Below, piece by piece: positions 35,006 to 43,647 of a stretch of 64,000 nt of DNA. The position numbers and the translations under genes were made by a program. The notes below the pieces were generated by a model. That model was not told where the DNA came from and ran no database searches. It saw only the letters and a program-made list of their open reading frames with translations. The DNA lies in the NCBI GenBank assembly GCA_965243345.1, contig CBDEUR010000003.1, positions 806,001 to 870,000 on the forward strand. The letters run 5' to 3'. The stretch comes from Bin52 sp965243345. GTDB taxonomy: Bacteria; Pseudomonadota; Alphaproteobacteria; Thalassobaculales; Thalassobaculaceae. Position 1 is the first letter of the stretch; each line of letters starts with the position of its first letter.

Positions 35006-35459
35006 CCTGACACGGCCCACCGGAGGGACAGGGTGACGCACCGGATGGGACGCAGTGACGATCGATTGCCGGTCCGGATCCGCGCCGGTGCGCGCATGGT
35101 TCGTGGTCCGGACGGGCACGTGAACAGGACAAGACCGGATCCCACCGGTCCGCGGCGGCCCGCGGCCGCGGACACACCGGTGGCGCGGCCAGTCACTCCG
35201 GCATCTGACGCCGGGGACGTGGTCGGGTACGGAGGGTGCGCCGCGCCAGCGTGACCGGGCCCGACAGGCGGGAACCCCGGGCACAGGTCGTCAGCGTCGA
35301 GGAAGAAAGGGCCAGGCCACCGTCCTCGCCCGACCGCACGCGGCCAGGGACATGTGTCCAGGACGCCGCCGCCCGCGGGCCGCGGTTCCCCCCGGCAGGA
35401 GACCCCGGTACGGCGCCATACCGGGGTCTCCGGGTCGGGGAACGGGTGAATGAACGGGC
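35006..35459. other. Convergent intergenic space between fbpB and fbpA
   Basis: No gene is supported. It holds the terminator-like hairpin at 35400-35429. The missing ATPase gene of the iron transporter is not here, even as a fragment. Confidence 0.5.
35400..35429 (-). terminator. Perfect 11-bp hairpin beyond fbpA
   Basis: AGACCCCGGTA (35400-35410) and TACCGGGGTCT (35419-35429) pair perfectly around CGGCGCCA, 30 nt past the fbpA stop. It lies between convergent genes and could serve both. No T-run follows on either strand. Confidence 0.6.
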
Positions 35460-36485
35460 CTACTGGTATCCCGCGCGATCGTAGATCTTTCGCGCCTCGG
35501 GCTGGTTCTCGCCGAGTGCGGAGAGATTCAGGGTATCGGAGCGGAAGATGCCGAGCTGCGCGACACTGTCCGACAGCCCTACGCCCATGACCGCCGGATA
35601 TTCGTCGTTGCCGGCGGAGAAGTACTCCTGCGCGGCGTCGCTGGCGAGGTACTCCAGGAACCTGATGGCGTTCTCCCTGTTGGGCGCGTGTTTCGCCACT
35701 CCGGCGCCCGAGATGTTGGCGTGCGCACCCGTCGTGCCCTGATCGGGGAACACCCAGCCGATCCGGGACATGGCGTCTTCATCAAGACCCTTCACGTCTT
35801 TGCGCAGGGCCCGGGCGAAGTAGTACGTGTTGGACACGCTTACGGCGCATTCACCGGAGGCGATGCCACGGAGTTGGTCCGTATCTCCTCCGGCCGGATC
35901 ACGGGCCCGGTTGTTCCACACGCCCTCGGCCCATTGCGCCGCGGCTTCACTGCCCTTGTGGGCGATGATCGAGGACAGCAGGGACAGCATGTAGATGTTG
36001 CTGGAACTGCGGGTGCAGACCATGCCCTTCATCTTGGGGTCGGCAATGGATTCGTAGGATTGAATGTCCAGCGGGTTCACCTTGTCCCTGTCGTAGAACA
36101 GGATGCGGAGCCGCTGGGAGAAGCCGTACCATTTGCCTTCGGGATGACGCAGCCATCGTGGAATGCGGGCGTTCAGCACGTCTGACTCGACCGCCTGGAG
36201 CAGACCCGCCTGGTCCGCGCGCCAGATGCGTCCGGCATCCACGGTCAGCAGTACGTCGGCGGGGCTGTTGGCGCCTTCGGCCTTCATCCGCTCGATCAGG
36301 GCGTCCGCCTTGTCCTCGATGCGGTTGATCTTGATGCCGGTGGTTTGCTCGAAGTTGGAGTACAGCCGCTCATCCGTATCGTAGTGGCGCGAGGAGTAGA
36401 GGTTCAGCTCCGCCGCTGCCTGCGCTTGCGTCACGGCAAGCAGCGACAACGCTGTGACGGCGGCAACCATGCCAGGAATTTTCAT
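35460..36485 (-). CDS. fbpA: Ferric iron-binding periplasmic protein (FbpA/FutA type)
   Basis: A 341-residue receptor for Fe(III). The signal peptide ends near residue 24 (ALSLLAVTQAQAAA). The twin tyrosines Tyr221-Tyr222 in SNTYYFARAL are the classical iron ligands. LNLYSSRHYDTDERLYSNFE opens the mature domain. It would deliver iron to the convergently encoded two-domain permease. A good AGGGAGC site precedes the ATG. Upstream there is a consensus-like promoter with an adjoining Fur-box-like sequence, so iron repression is very likely. Confidence 0.93.
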   Translation of the reverse strand: MKIPGMVAAVTALSLLAVTQAQAAAELNLYSSRHYDTDERLYSNFEQTTGIKINRIEDKADALIERMKAEGANSPADVLLTVDAGRIWRADQAGLLQAVESDVLNARIPRWLRHPEGKWYGFSQRLRILFYDRDKVNPLDIQSYESIADPKMKGMVCTRSSSNIYMLSLLSSIIAHKGSEAAAQWAEGVWNNRARDPAGGDTDQLRGIASGECAVSVSNTYYFARALRKDVKGLDEDAMSRIGWVFPDQGTTGAHANISGAGVAKHAPNRENAIRFLEYLASDAAQEYFSAGNDEYPAVMGVGLSDSVAQLGIFRSDTLNLSALGENQPEARKIYDRAGYQ

Positions 36486-36602
36486 CAGTCGCTCCCTACG
36501 GGTTTGGTCCTGCCAGGCGGGGTGCTCCGGGTTCCGGCCGCGTCTCCACGCCCTCCTTGAAGCCGTTCCGTCGCAAACGGACGTTCGGGCATCACCGGCG
36601 GG

Positions 36603-36631
36603 AGTGTAGTTTCGCCGCCCACATATTGCAA
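36603..36631 (-). promoter_or_regulatory. Promoter of fbpA
   Basis: On the minus strand, TTGCAA (36631-36626), a 17-nt spacer and TACACT (36608-36603) form a good sigma-70-like promoter about 118 nt before the fbpA start. Its -35 box is next to the Fur-like site. Confidence 0.6.
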
Positions 36632-36632
36632 G

Positions 36633-36653
36633 TGATTCTTACTATCATTCTCA
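36633..36653 (-). promoter_or_regulatory. Fur-box-like operator of fbpA
   Basis: TGAGAATGATAGTAAGAAT, extended by CA, read on the minus strand, fits the 6-6-1-6 hexamer array of Fur (GAGAAT GATAGT A AGAATC). It lies one base upstream of the -35 box of the fbpA promoter and is an island of AT-rich sequence in GC-rich surroundings. Iron-dependent repression of fbpA is inferred. Confidence 0.6.
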
Positions 36654-37445
36654 ATCAGGACGGAGTCTGTCGGCCGCCACCCCGGTTTCGGACGGTGCCC
36701 GAACCGGTTCGCCACGGCCGGCCGGCTTCCCGTTGGTGACCGGGTTCCCCGGGTCCGGATGTGATGGGGTCGTCGACCGGTCATCCGGATGCCGGCGTGT
36801 GGCGAGGGGCTCGTCCGCAGGGCCCCGGGCGGCCCGATCGGGAGTCCAGTCCCGTTTGGCGGCCATTCCTGCAGGATTTGACGGTGCGCGGAGCTCACCT
36901 TGATGCCGGTCTCAACGGGGAACGGGCGGCGTGATTCGCCAGACCGCCGTGAGCGGGACGGGTCCGCGGCTGCCGTTCCGATGGGAAGGCCGCCGCATTT
37001 CCTTGCCTTTGACCATCGGGTGGAGCGCAGAAGGGCCGGATGCCAGGGCCGCCGGTCTTGCCGGAGATGCGGTTCGACTATCGGCCCGGGGAATGGATGA
37101 TGCCGGACTTCAGTCGCAGGACGATGCCGGTTCGCACCCGCGACGGTGAGGTCTTGGCGGAGGCTCTGGTCTGCCTTCTCCGTGTGTTCCCGGCTGGCCT
37201 TCGCGGTCGCGGCCCGTGACACCAGCGCCTTCACCGCCAACCGGGTCTCGTGCGAGGCGTTCGTCCTGCCTTCCGCGGGTCTCCGGGAGTGGCCCGGCCG
37301 GCCGGACCGGTTGTGCCCGCGCCCTGACCGGCGTCGTTCCGGGCCATGGCAGTCCCGGCGCCGGCGGTTGCAGCCCCGGAAGGGGGTGACTGGCGGATGG
37401 CGCAATCCTGAACCGGGTGCGTGGCAGCAACCCGAGGTTCGGGAC

Positions 37446-38390
37446 CTATCCCTCCTCGGGCGGAACCGCGGATTGCGAGAGTGGATGGTGGGCCTCGACC
37501 ACCCGCTTCAGGCGCTCGGCCAGCACGTGGGTGTAGATCTGGGTGGTCGATATGTCGGCGTGACCGAGCATCTGCTGCACGCTGCGCAGGTCGGCCCCGT
37601 GCTCGAGCAGGTGGGTGGCGAAGGCGTGCCGGAGCACGTGCGGCGAGACTGTCTCCGGTCTCAGTCCGGCCCGCTGCGCCAGTTTCTTCAGCATGCCGGC
37701 GACCTGGCGCCGGGTCAGGTGACCCGTCGTCCCGCGCGACGGGAACAGGAAGTCGTGCCCGCGCGTACGTCCCTCCAGCACCGAAGGCCGGACCCCGAGC
37801 CATGCGTCGAGTGCCGCCGTCGCCGCCCGGGTGAGCGGAACCATCCGTTCCTTGCCGCTCTTGCCGCGGACGATGAGCAGGCGTCGGTCCGACGAGATCG
37901 CCGATATCGGCAGGCCGGCCAGCTCCGAGACCCTGAGACCGGTCGCATACAGGACCTCCATCAGGCAGGTCAGCCGGACCGTCTTCGCACCGGTGCCCTC
38001 GCGCGCGGCGGCGAGCAGCGCCGTGACCTCGGCCTGTGACAGGGTTCCGGGCAACGACCGCCGGGCCTTCGGCGCCTCCAGCGGCGCCGAGGGGTCGTCG
38101 GGGCGCACATCGTCGGTATACAGGAACCGGTAGAACTGGCGCATTGACGAGCGTCGCCGCGCCCGGGTTGCCGGTCCCAGCCCGGCATCCCGCAGGCTCG
38201 AGAGGTAGTCGCGCAACTCGCCGGTTCCGGCGCCGGCAAGCGTATGGCCGCGGCGGGCGAGATGGGCCGCGAGGTCGCGCAGGTCGGTGCGGTAGGCGTT
38301 GATGGTCGCCTCGGCCGCCCCGCGTTCGACCAGCATCATTTCGAGAAAGGCCTCGAGGTGGAACCCGTCCTTCGCGTTCCGCTCCGTCAC
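37446..38390 (-). CDS. xerD: Site-specific tyrosine recombinase XerD
   Basis: A 314-residue recombinase that resolves chromosome dimers at dif with XerC. The SAM-like N-terminal domain covers about residues 8-95. The catalytic residues Arg153 (TGLRVSEL), Lys177, His251 and Arg254 (HVLRHAFATH), His277 (LGHADISTTQIY) and Tyr286 are all present. Its start overlaps the stop of the preceding 607-residue protein by ATGA, so the two are coupled. This xerD / unknown protein / aroK order is conserved in related alphaproteobacteria, as known from that group. Confidence 0.95.
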   Translation of the reverse strand: MTERNAKDGFHLEAFLEMMLVERGAAEATINAYRTDLRDLAAHLARRGHTLAGAGTGELRDYLSSLRDAGLGPATRARRRSSMRQFYRFLYTDDVRPDDPSAPLEAPKARRSLPGTLSQAEVTALLAAAREGTGAKTVRLTCLMEVLYATGLRVSELAGLPISAISSDRRLLIVRGKSGKERMVPLTRAATAALDAWLGVRPSVLEGRTRGHDFLFPSRGTTGHLTRRQVAGMLKKLAQRAGLRPETVSPHVLRHAFATHLLEHGADLRSVQQMLGHADISTTQIYTHVLAERLKRVVEAHHPLSQSAVPPEEG

Positions 38391-40210
38391 GGCCCTGCGA
38401 TCGCGATGTCGAAGGCCAGCCGCCGCGCCTCGTCCTCGAGCCCGAGCGCGCGGAGCGCCGCAACCGCGGCCACGAAGTCGCCGGTTGAGCGCGTGCCGGG
38501 CTCGCCCGCCCCGGCCAGGACCAGGACCAGGATCAGTGCCTCGCCGGGACGCCCTGCCTCGAGGGCTGCCGCGAGCGCGCGCGGCACGGAGGGCCCGGCC
38601 CCGGTTTCCGCGGTCACCTGCACGAGGTCGCGCCAGGCGGTTGACGGGACCTCGTCACCGAGCACTTCGAGCAGGGCCAGCAGCCGCGCGGCCCGCAGGT
38701 GCTCCCCGGAGGATTCGGCGCGCTCCAGCCATGCCTCGAGACGCGTCGCGCTCCATTCCAGGACCCCGTCGCCGGCACCGATACGGATCGCTGGCCAGAC
38801 CCGGTGCCAGCGCGCCTCGCCGGCAGCGGACGTGGTGCTCTCGCGCTCGGCAAGCGCAAGCCACGGGCGAGCGCCCTTGGCATTGCCCGATGCCACCTGC
38901 AGCAGTGCAGCGTCGGCCGCGAACCAGCCGAGCGCCAGGTCGGGACGGATCGGGGCCTGCAGGGTGTGCAGCCGGCCCACCGCGGCGACGGTCCCGCGTG
39001 TGCGGGCCCGTTCAAGCACTTGCCCAGTAGCCTGGGCCCGGGCGACCGGCGACTCGTGCGAGAGCATCGCCAGCACGAGTTCGATCGACCGGCGCGCCTC
39101 GTCCTCCCCGCCGTCCTGGTCCCCGGCCTCCGTGCCCGGTTCATCCTGTTGCGCCGGGCCGCCCTGGGCCGGCGGGGCGAGGTAGGCCTCGACCAGGTCC
39201 TCCGTCGGCATGAGACCGGCATGTTCGGCCCGGCGCGCAAGGGCGATGCGCCGGGTCTCCGGCAGCGGTGGCCGGGACAGCTGGTAGCCTGCGAGCACCC
39301 ACGCCGGCAGGTGCCGCGTATCCGGATCGGCCAGCACCAGGCGGCCGAGGACCAGCATGGCGCCGTCAATGCCGTTCAGGTCCGCGGCCGCGAGGTCGAC
39401 CGGTTCGTCGAGTTGCTGGAGTGCGGCGTCCGCGAGCAGGAGAAACCGGTCTTCCTCGTGTCCGAGTTCAATGAGGATGCGGGTCGCGTAGTCGACACCC
39501 GACCAGTTGCCCGCCGCCGTCTCGCAGGCGATCTTGGCCTTCTGCCAGAACGGGTCCAGAGATCGGGCCAGCCAGTGGCTGGCGTCGGAACAGGCGCGCT
39601 GGCGGGCCGTCCCGGACGTGTCGCGGACCAGAAGGCGGGTGGTCACGCCGAGCTGGTGAAGGTCTTCCCGGTCATGGTCCGGCGGCAGCCGGTCCAGCAG
39701 GGTTGACAGCGCATCGAGGTCACCGGCGCGGAGCAGCGCCTCCGCCCGGGCGCGCAGCACCTGGCCCTCGCCTCCGGCCTCGCCCGCCGGCGCCGCTGCT
39801 GCCGTCAGCAACAGCCGGCGCCTCAGCTCGTTGAGCACGTGGAACCCCGAGGGTCCCGGCACCAGGTCGAGCAGCCGGAGCAGGTCCGGCCGTGACAGTC
39901 CGGACCAGAGGTCAGCCGCGAACCCCCCGGTCTCGGGCGTGAGCGTGCCGATGTCGTCAACGGGAATGGCCAGCAGCGGGTCGACCTGGATGCCGGTTTG
40001 CCCGGGGTCCGAATCGTCCGTGGCCGGCGGCGCGGCCCCGGCCTCGCCGTCCTCCGCCCCGGTGTCGTCCGGTACCTCGTCATCCGTGACCGGAGGTGCC
40101 GGTTCCTCGATGAGGGTTTCACCCGGCAGGAGCGGGCGCGGCTCCCGGGCCGACAGGCCGGCCGGGGCCAGGATCAGCAGGATGGCGAGCAGACGCGCGA
40201 AGCGGCTCAT
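38387..40210 (-). CDS. Exported helical-repeat protein of unknown function upstream of xerD
   Basis: A 607-residue protein with a clear signal peptide (MSRFARLLAILLILAPAGLS, cleaved near Ala21). An acidic, Pro-rich linker (about 25-60) follows. The remainder is a long Ala/Leu-rich helical region that looks like TPR- or Sel1-type solenoid repeats, though no repeat register is exact. I do not recognise its function. The ATG at 40210 was chosen because it opens the signal peptide and falls 4 nt after the small upstream gene; an ATG at 40234 has an AAGGTGG site but overlaps that gene. It is coupled to xerD by ATGA, so a cell-division or envelope role is a guess. Confidence 0.75.
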   Translation of the reverse strand: MSRFARLLAILLILAPAGLSAREPRPLLPGETLIEEPAPPVTDDEVPDDTGAEDGEAGAAPPATDDSDPGQTGIQVDPLLAIPVDDIGTLTPETGGFAADLWSGLSRPDLLRLLDLVPGPSGFHVLNELRRRLLLTAAAAPAGEAGGEGQVLRARAEALLRAGDLDALSTLLDRLPPDHDREDLHQLGVTTRLLVRDTSGTARQRACSDASHWLARSLDPFWQKAKIACETAAGNWSGVDYATRILIELGHEEDRFLLLADAALQQLDEPVDLAAADLNGIDGAMLVLGRLVLADPDTRHLPAWVLAGYQLSRPPLPETRRIALARRAEHAGLMPTEDLVEAYLAPPAQGGPAQQDEPGTEAGDQDGGEDEARRSIELVLAMLSHESPVARAQATGQVLERARTRGTVAAVGRLHTLQAPIRPDLALGWFAADAALLQVASGNAKGARPWLALAERESTTSAAGEARWHRVWPAIRIGAGDGVLEWSATRLEAWLERAESSGEHLRAARLLALLEVLGDEVPSTAWRDLVQVTAETGAGPSVPRALAAALEAGRPGEALILVLVLAGAGEPGTRSTGDFVAAVAALRALGLEDEARRLAFDIAIAGP

Positions 40211-40214
40211 GGCA

Positions 40215-40352
40215 TCAGCGCAGGAGCCGGTCATCGGGAACCACCTTCTCGACCTGCTGGATCGGCGGCGGGATATGCCACACCGACAGCACCGCGAGCC
40301 CGCCGCTCGCGAGCAGCAGCACGACGATCAGCGCGGTCAGCCACAGTTTCAT
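40215..40352 (-). CDS. Small conserved single-pass membrane protein (45 aa)
   Basis: A 45-residue protein: MKLWLTALIVVLLLASGGLA, then VLSVWHIPPPIQQVEKVVPD and the end DRLLR. One N-terminal helix is followed by a short periplasmic tail with an IPPP turn and a VEKVVPDDR segment. I recall short proteins of this form at this position, between aroK and xerD, in Rhodospirillales. The gene ends 4 nt before the 607-residue protein, so the two are probably one operon with xerD. Function is unknown; a chaperone or partner for the exported neighbour is possible. Confidence 0.7.
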   Translation of the reverse strand: MKLWLTALIVVLLLASGGLAVLSVWHIPPPIQQVEKVVPDDRLLR

Positions 40353-40544
40353 ACGACGAAACCCGCACCAGGCCCCCCGTCCGCCGTCCGGGACCCGACC
40401 CGTGGCTGACGCGGCCGCGCACTTTGGACGTCACAGGCAATCATGGTAGTGTCCGCGCATGAACAATCGCCGGTACCATAGGCAACGGGGGCGTTCTGCT
40501 CAACAGGCCGGCGAACCGAGCGGGGAGCCGGCGGAGACCCACGG

Positions 40545-41102
40545 GTGGCAGGATCGCGCGTAACGGGTCTTCCATGGACCGTGGTGCTTGTCGGGCTCAT
40601 GGGTGCGGGCAAGACGAGCGTCGGACATCGCCTCGCCGGTCGCCTCGGGGTGACGTTCGTCGACGCCGACACCGAGATCGAGCGGGCGGCCGGCCTCACC
40701 ATTTCGGAGATCTTCGCGACCCACGGCGAGGCCGAGTTCCGCCGCGGTGAGGAGCAGGTGATCGCCCGCCTGCTGCGCGGCACACCGGGGGTCCTGGCCA
40801 CCGGCGGCGGGGCCTTCATGTCGGCGAATACCCGCCGGGCTATCCGCGACAGCGCGGTCTCGGTCTGGCTGCGGGCCGATCTCGATACCCTGGTGGAGCG
40901 GGTGTCGAGCCGGTTCGACCGGCCGCTGCTGCACGGGCGGGATGCCCGCGAGACCCTGAGGGCGCTGATCGAGCTGCGCTATCCCCAGTACGCCGAGGCC
41001 GACCTCGTGGTCGATTCCGGATCGGATGCGATCGAGCCGACGGTTGAACGGGTCTGGTGCGAGATCAGGAAACGGATGGCCGCGGAGCGGCACGGAGGGT
41101 GA
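40545..41102 (+). CDS. aroK: Shikimate kinase
   Basis: A 185-residue kinase that phosphorylates shikimate in aromatic amino-acid synthesis. The P-loop is GLMGAGKTS (17-25). The shikimate-binding DADTEIE, FRRGEE and ATGGGAF motifs and the lid segment SRFDRPLL are present. The start is a GTG at 40545. Its stop overlaps the aroB start (TGATG). It is divergent from the xerD operon. Confidence 0.95.
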   Translation: MAGSRVTGLPWTVVLVGLMGAGKTSVGHRLAGRLGVTFVDADTEIERAAGLTISEIFATHGEAEFRRGEEQVIARLLRGTPGVLATGGGAFMSANTRRAIRDSAVSVWLRADLDTLVERVSSRFDRPLLHGRDARETLRALIELRYPQYAEADLVVDSGSDAIEPTVERVWCEIRKRMAAERHGG

Positions 41103-42238
41103 TGCGGCAGGAAACCCGGCGGACCATACGTGTCGCTCTGGACGAGCGCGCCTACGACATCCATGTCGGCGAAGGGCTGATCGCCGGGCTCGGCGCCCTT
41201 GTCCGCGACCGGTTCGGGCAGCGTCGCGCCTTCATCGTGACCGACCAGCCGGTGGCGGAGCGCTGGCTCGCCCCCGTGCGCGCCGCGCTCGAATCGGAAG
41301 GGCTCGCCGCCTCGCACCTGGTGATCCCCGGCGGCGAGGCCAACAAGTCGTTCGAGCGGTTGCGGGACATCGTGAGCTGGCTCCTCGACCAGCGCGTCGA
41401 CCGGCGCGGACTGGTCATCGCGCTCGGCGGCGGCATCGTGGGCGACATTGCCGGCTTCGCCGCCGCCGTGACCCTGCGCGGTCTCGACTACGTGCAGGTT
41501 CCGACCACCCTGCTGGCACAGGTCGACAGCTCGGTGGGGGGCAAGACCGCGGTCAACACTCCGCACGGCAAGAATCTCGTAGGCAGCTTCCACCAGCCCG
41601 GCCTGGTGGTGATCGACACCCGCGTCCTCGACACCCTGCCGGACCGCGAGGTGCGGTGCGGCTATGCGGAGGTGGTGAAGTACGGTCTGATCCGTGATTA
41701 CCGCTTCTTCGACTGGCTCGAGGTGAACGGGCCGAAGGTGCTTGCCGGGGACGCGGCCGCGCGGCTGCACGCGATCGTCACCAGCTGCTCGGTCAAGGCC
41801 GAAATCGTGGCCGGGGACGAGCGCGAGGAGGGGGGCAGGGCACTGCTCAACCTCGGGCACACCTTCGGACACGCGCTGGAGGCGGCCGCGGGGTTCGACG
41901 GAACACTGCTGCACGGGGAGGCTGTTGCGGTCGGAATGGAACTGGCTCTCGGACTGTCCCACCGGCTTGGCCTGTGTCCGGGCCAGGACGCCGAACGGGC
42001 GCGCCGCCACCTCGCGGCGAGCGGGTTCGCCACCCGGATCGCCGACATCCCCGGGGCGGAGTCCTGGGACGCGGCCGGACTGATCGCGCACATGCGTCAC
42101 GACAAGAAGGTGCGTGACGGGAGGATGCGGTTCGTGCTGTCCCGCGGCATCGGTGATGTGTTCGTCACCGCGGATGTCGATGAGGCCGTGGTCGCCGACA
42201 GTCTCGCCCGCTCGCTCGGCGCCGCGGAACCCGCCTGA
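41102..42238 (+). CDS. aroB: 3-dehydroquinate synthase
   Basis: A 378-residue NAD- and Zn-dependent enzyme that converts DAHP to 3-dehydroquinate. The glycine-rich ALGGGIVGDIAGFAA motif, PTTLLAQVDSSVGGKTAVN, and the metal site LLNLGHTFGHALE and LHGEAVAVGM are intact. The ATG at 41102 is within a TGATG overlap with aroK, and its own stop overlaps the hlyC-like gene in the same way, so three genes are translationally chained. Confidence 0.96.
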   Translation: MRQETRRTIRVALDERAYDIHVGEGLIAGLGALVRDRFGQRRAFIVTDQPVAERWLAPVRAALESEGLAASHLVIPGGEANKSFERLRDIVSWLLDQRVDRRGLVIALGGGIVGDIAGFAAAVTLRGLDYVQVPTTLLAQVDSSVGGKTAVNTPHGKNLVGSFHQPGLVVIDTRVLDTLPDREVRCGYAEVVKYGLIRDYRFFDWLEVNGPKVLAGDAAARLHAIVTSCSVKAEIVAGDEREEGGRALLNLGHTFGHALEAAAGFDGTLLHGEAVAVGMELALGLSHRLGLCPGQDAERARRHLAASGFATRIADIPGAESWDAAGLIAHMRHDKKVRDGRMRFVLSRGIGDVFVTADVDEAVVADSLARSLGAAEPA

Positions 42239-43533
42239 TGCTGGAACTCCTGTTGGAGGGCGAGGGAATCGCGATCGCGCTTGCGGCGATCCTGGTCCTG
42301 CTGCTGCTCTCGGCCTTCTTTTCCGGATCGGAAACGGCGCTGACCGCGGCGTCGGACGCCCGGCTGCACCAGCTGGCGAGCCGCGGTCATCGCCGGGCCG
42401 GAATGGTTCGTGACCTGCGCAGCCGCAGGGACACGCTGATCGGAGCAATCCTGATCGGCAACAACATCACCAACGTGGCGGCCTCGGCACTCGCCACGAG
42501 CCTGCTGATCGTGCTGTTCGGCGAGATCGGTGTCGCCTACGCGACCCTGGGAATGACGGCCCTGGTCGTCATCTTCGCCGAGGTACTGCCGAAGACCTAC
42601 GCCATGTACCACGCCGACCGCACCGCGCTTGCGGTCGCACCGGCGATCTCGGTGGTGGTCCGGGTCCTGAACCCGCTGAGCGCCGGGGTGCGGGGACTGG
42701 TGATCGGCGTGCTGCGCCTGTTCCGGATCAGGACCACGGCGGAGTCAGGGCCCGACGAGCGCGAGGAGGAGTTGCGGGGCATGATCGACCTGCACCGCGG
42801 GCCCGGCCTCGACGTCGGCGAGGAACGGGCGATGCTGCGCAGCATCCTCGACCTCGACCAGGTGCTGGTCGAGGAGATCATGACCCATCGGCGCAACGTC
42901 ACCATGATCGATTCGGACTTGCCGGTGGAACGCATCTACGAGGCGGCGCTCGAGAGCCCGTTTACCCGCATTCCGCTGTTCCGCGGCAACCAGGACGACA
43001 TCATCGGGGTGCTGCACGGCAAGGAACTGCTGCGGGCACTGCGCCAGCTGCCGGCGGGAAGCAGCCTGGAGGGAATCAGCATCTCCCGTATCGCCGGACC
43101 ACCGTGGTTCATTCCCGAATCGATCAACCTGCTCGACCAGCTGCGCGCCTTCAGGGCCCGGCGGGAGCACTTCGCGGTGGTCGTCGACGAGTACGGCACC
43201 TTCCAGGGCGTGGTGACGCTGGAGGACATCCTCGAGGAGATCGTCGGCGACATCGACGATGAGCACGACGTGTCCGTCGCCGGCCTGCGTGTGCAGCCGG
43301 ACGGCTCCTACATCGTCGACGGCGGCATGACCATTCGCGATCTCAACCGGGACCTCGACTGGAACCTGCCGGACGAGGAGGCGGCGACCGTGGCGGGACT
43401 GGTCCTGCACGAGTCGCGGATCATTCCCGAGGTCGGCCAGGAGTTCCGGTTCCACGGCGTCCGGTTCAGGGTGCTGCGGCGCATCCGCAACCAGGTCACC
43501 CAGCTTCGGGTCCGGAGGGTCGGGTCCGAATAG
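42238..43533 (+). CDS. CNNM/CorC-HlyC family membrane protein (DUF21-CBS-CorC_HlyC)
   Basis: A 431-residue protein with an N-terminal DUF21 domain of about four helices (about 1-190, including SAFFSGSETALTAAS and LIGNNITNVAASALAT). A CBS pair (about 205-330; MTHRRNVTMI and VVVDEYGTFQGVVTLEDILE) and a C-terminal CorC_HlyC transporter-associated domain (about 345-425) follow. Members are implicated in magnesium or cobalt homeostasis. It ends the aroK-aroB-hlyC chain, an arrangement common in alphaproteobacteria. Cobalt handling would suit the nearby cobalamin genes, but this is only an inference. Confidence 0.92.
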   Translation: MLELLLEGEGIAIALAAILVLLLLSAFFSGSETALTAASDARLHQLASRGHRRAGMVRDLRSRRDTLIGAILIGNNITNVAASALATSLLIVLFGEIGVAYATLGMTALVVIFAEVLPKTYAMYHADRTALAVAPAISVVVRVLNPLSAGVRGLVIGVLRLFRIRTTAESGPDEREEELRGMIDLHRGPGLDVGEERAMLRSILDLDQVLVEEIMTHRRNVTMIDSDLPVERIYEAALESPFTRIPLFRGNQDDIIGVLHGKELLRALRQLPAGSSLEGISISRIAGPPWFIPESINLLDQLRAFRARREHFAVVVDEYGTFQGVVTLEDILEEIVGDIDDEHDVSVAGLRVQPDGSYIVDGGMTIRDLNRDLDWNLPDEEAATVAGLVLHESRIIPEVGQEFRFHGVRFRVLRRIRNQVTQLRVRRVGSE

Positions 43534-43647
43534 GGGTGCCGCGGTTCCGGGTCCGAAAGGCCGGTTCCGGGCAGGGGATCGCGGCCGGTCTTGACCCCGT
43601 TTCCCGCGGCCGTATGGTGCCCGCCGTCCAGCCGGGAGAGGCCCGAG

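Larger units (their letters stand above)
36486..37445. other. Large gene-poor interval between fbpA and xerD
   Basis: Nearly 1 kb. Apart from the fbpA promoter and Fur-like site at its left end I see nothing I can support. Open frames on both strands are Arg/Pro-rich and lack motifs. It may hold eroded genes or a mobile-element scar, but no inverted terminal repeats or target duplications were found. Confidence 0.5.

Noticed and set aside
36485..37405. 306-codon minus-strand open frame upstream of fbpA
   Set aside because: Runs through the fbpA promoter and Fur-like box, and its composition is that of non-coding GC-rich DNA.
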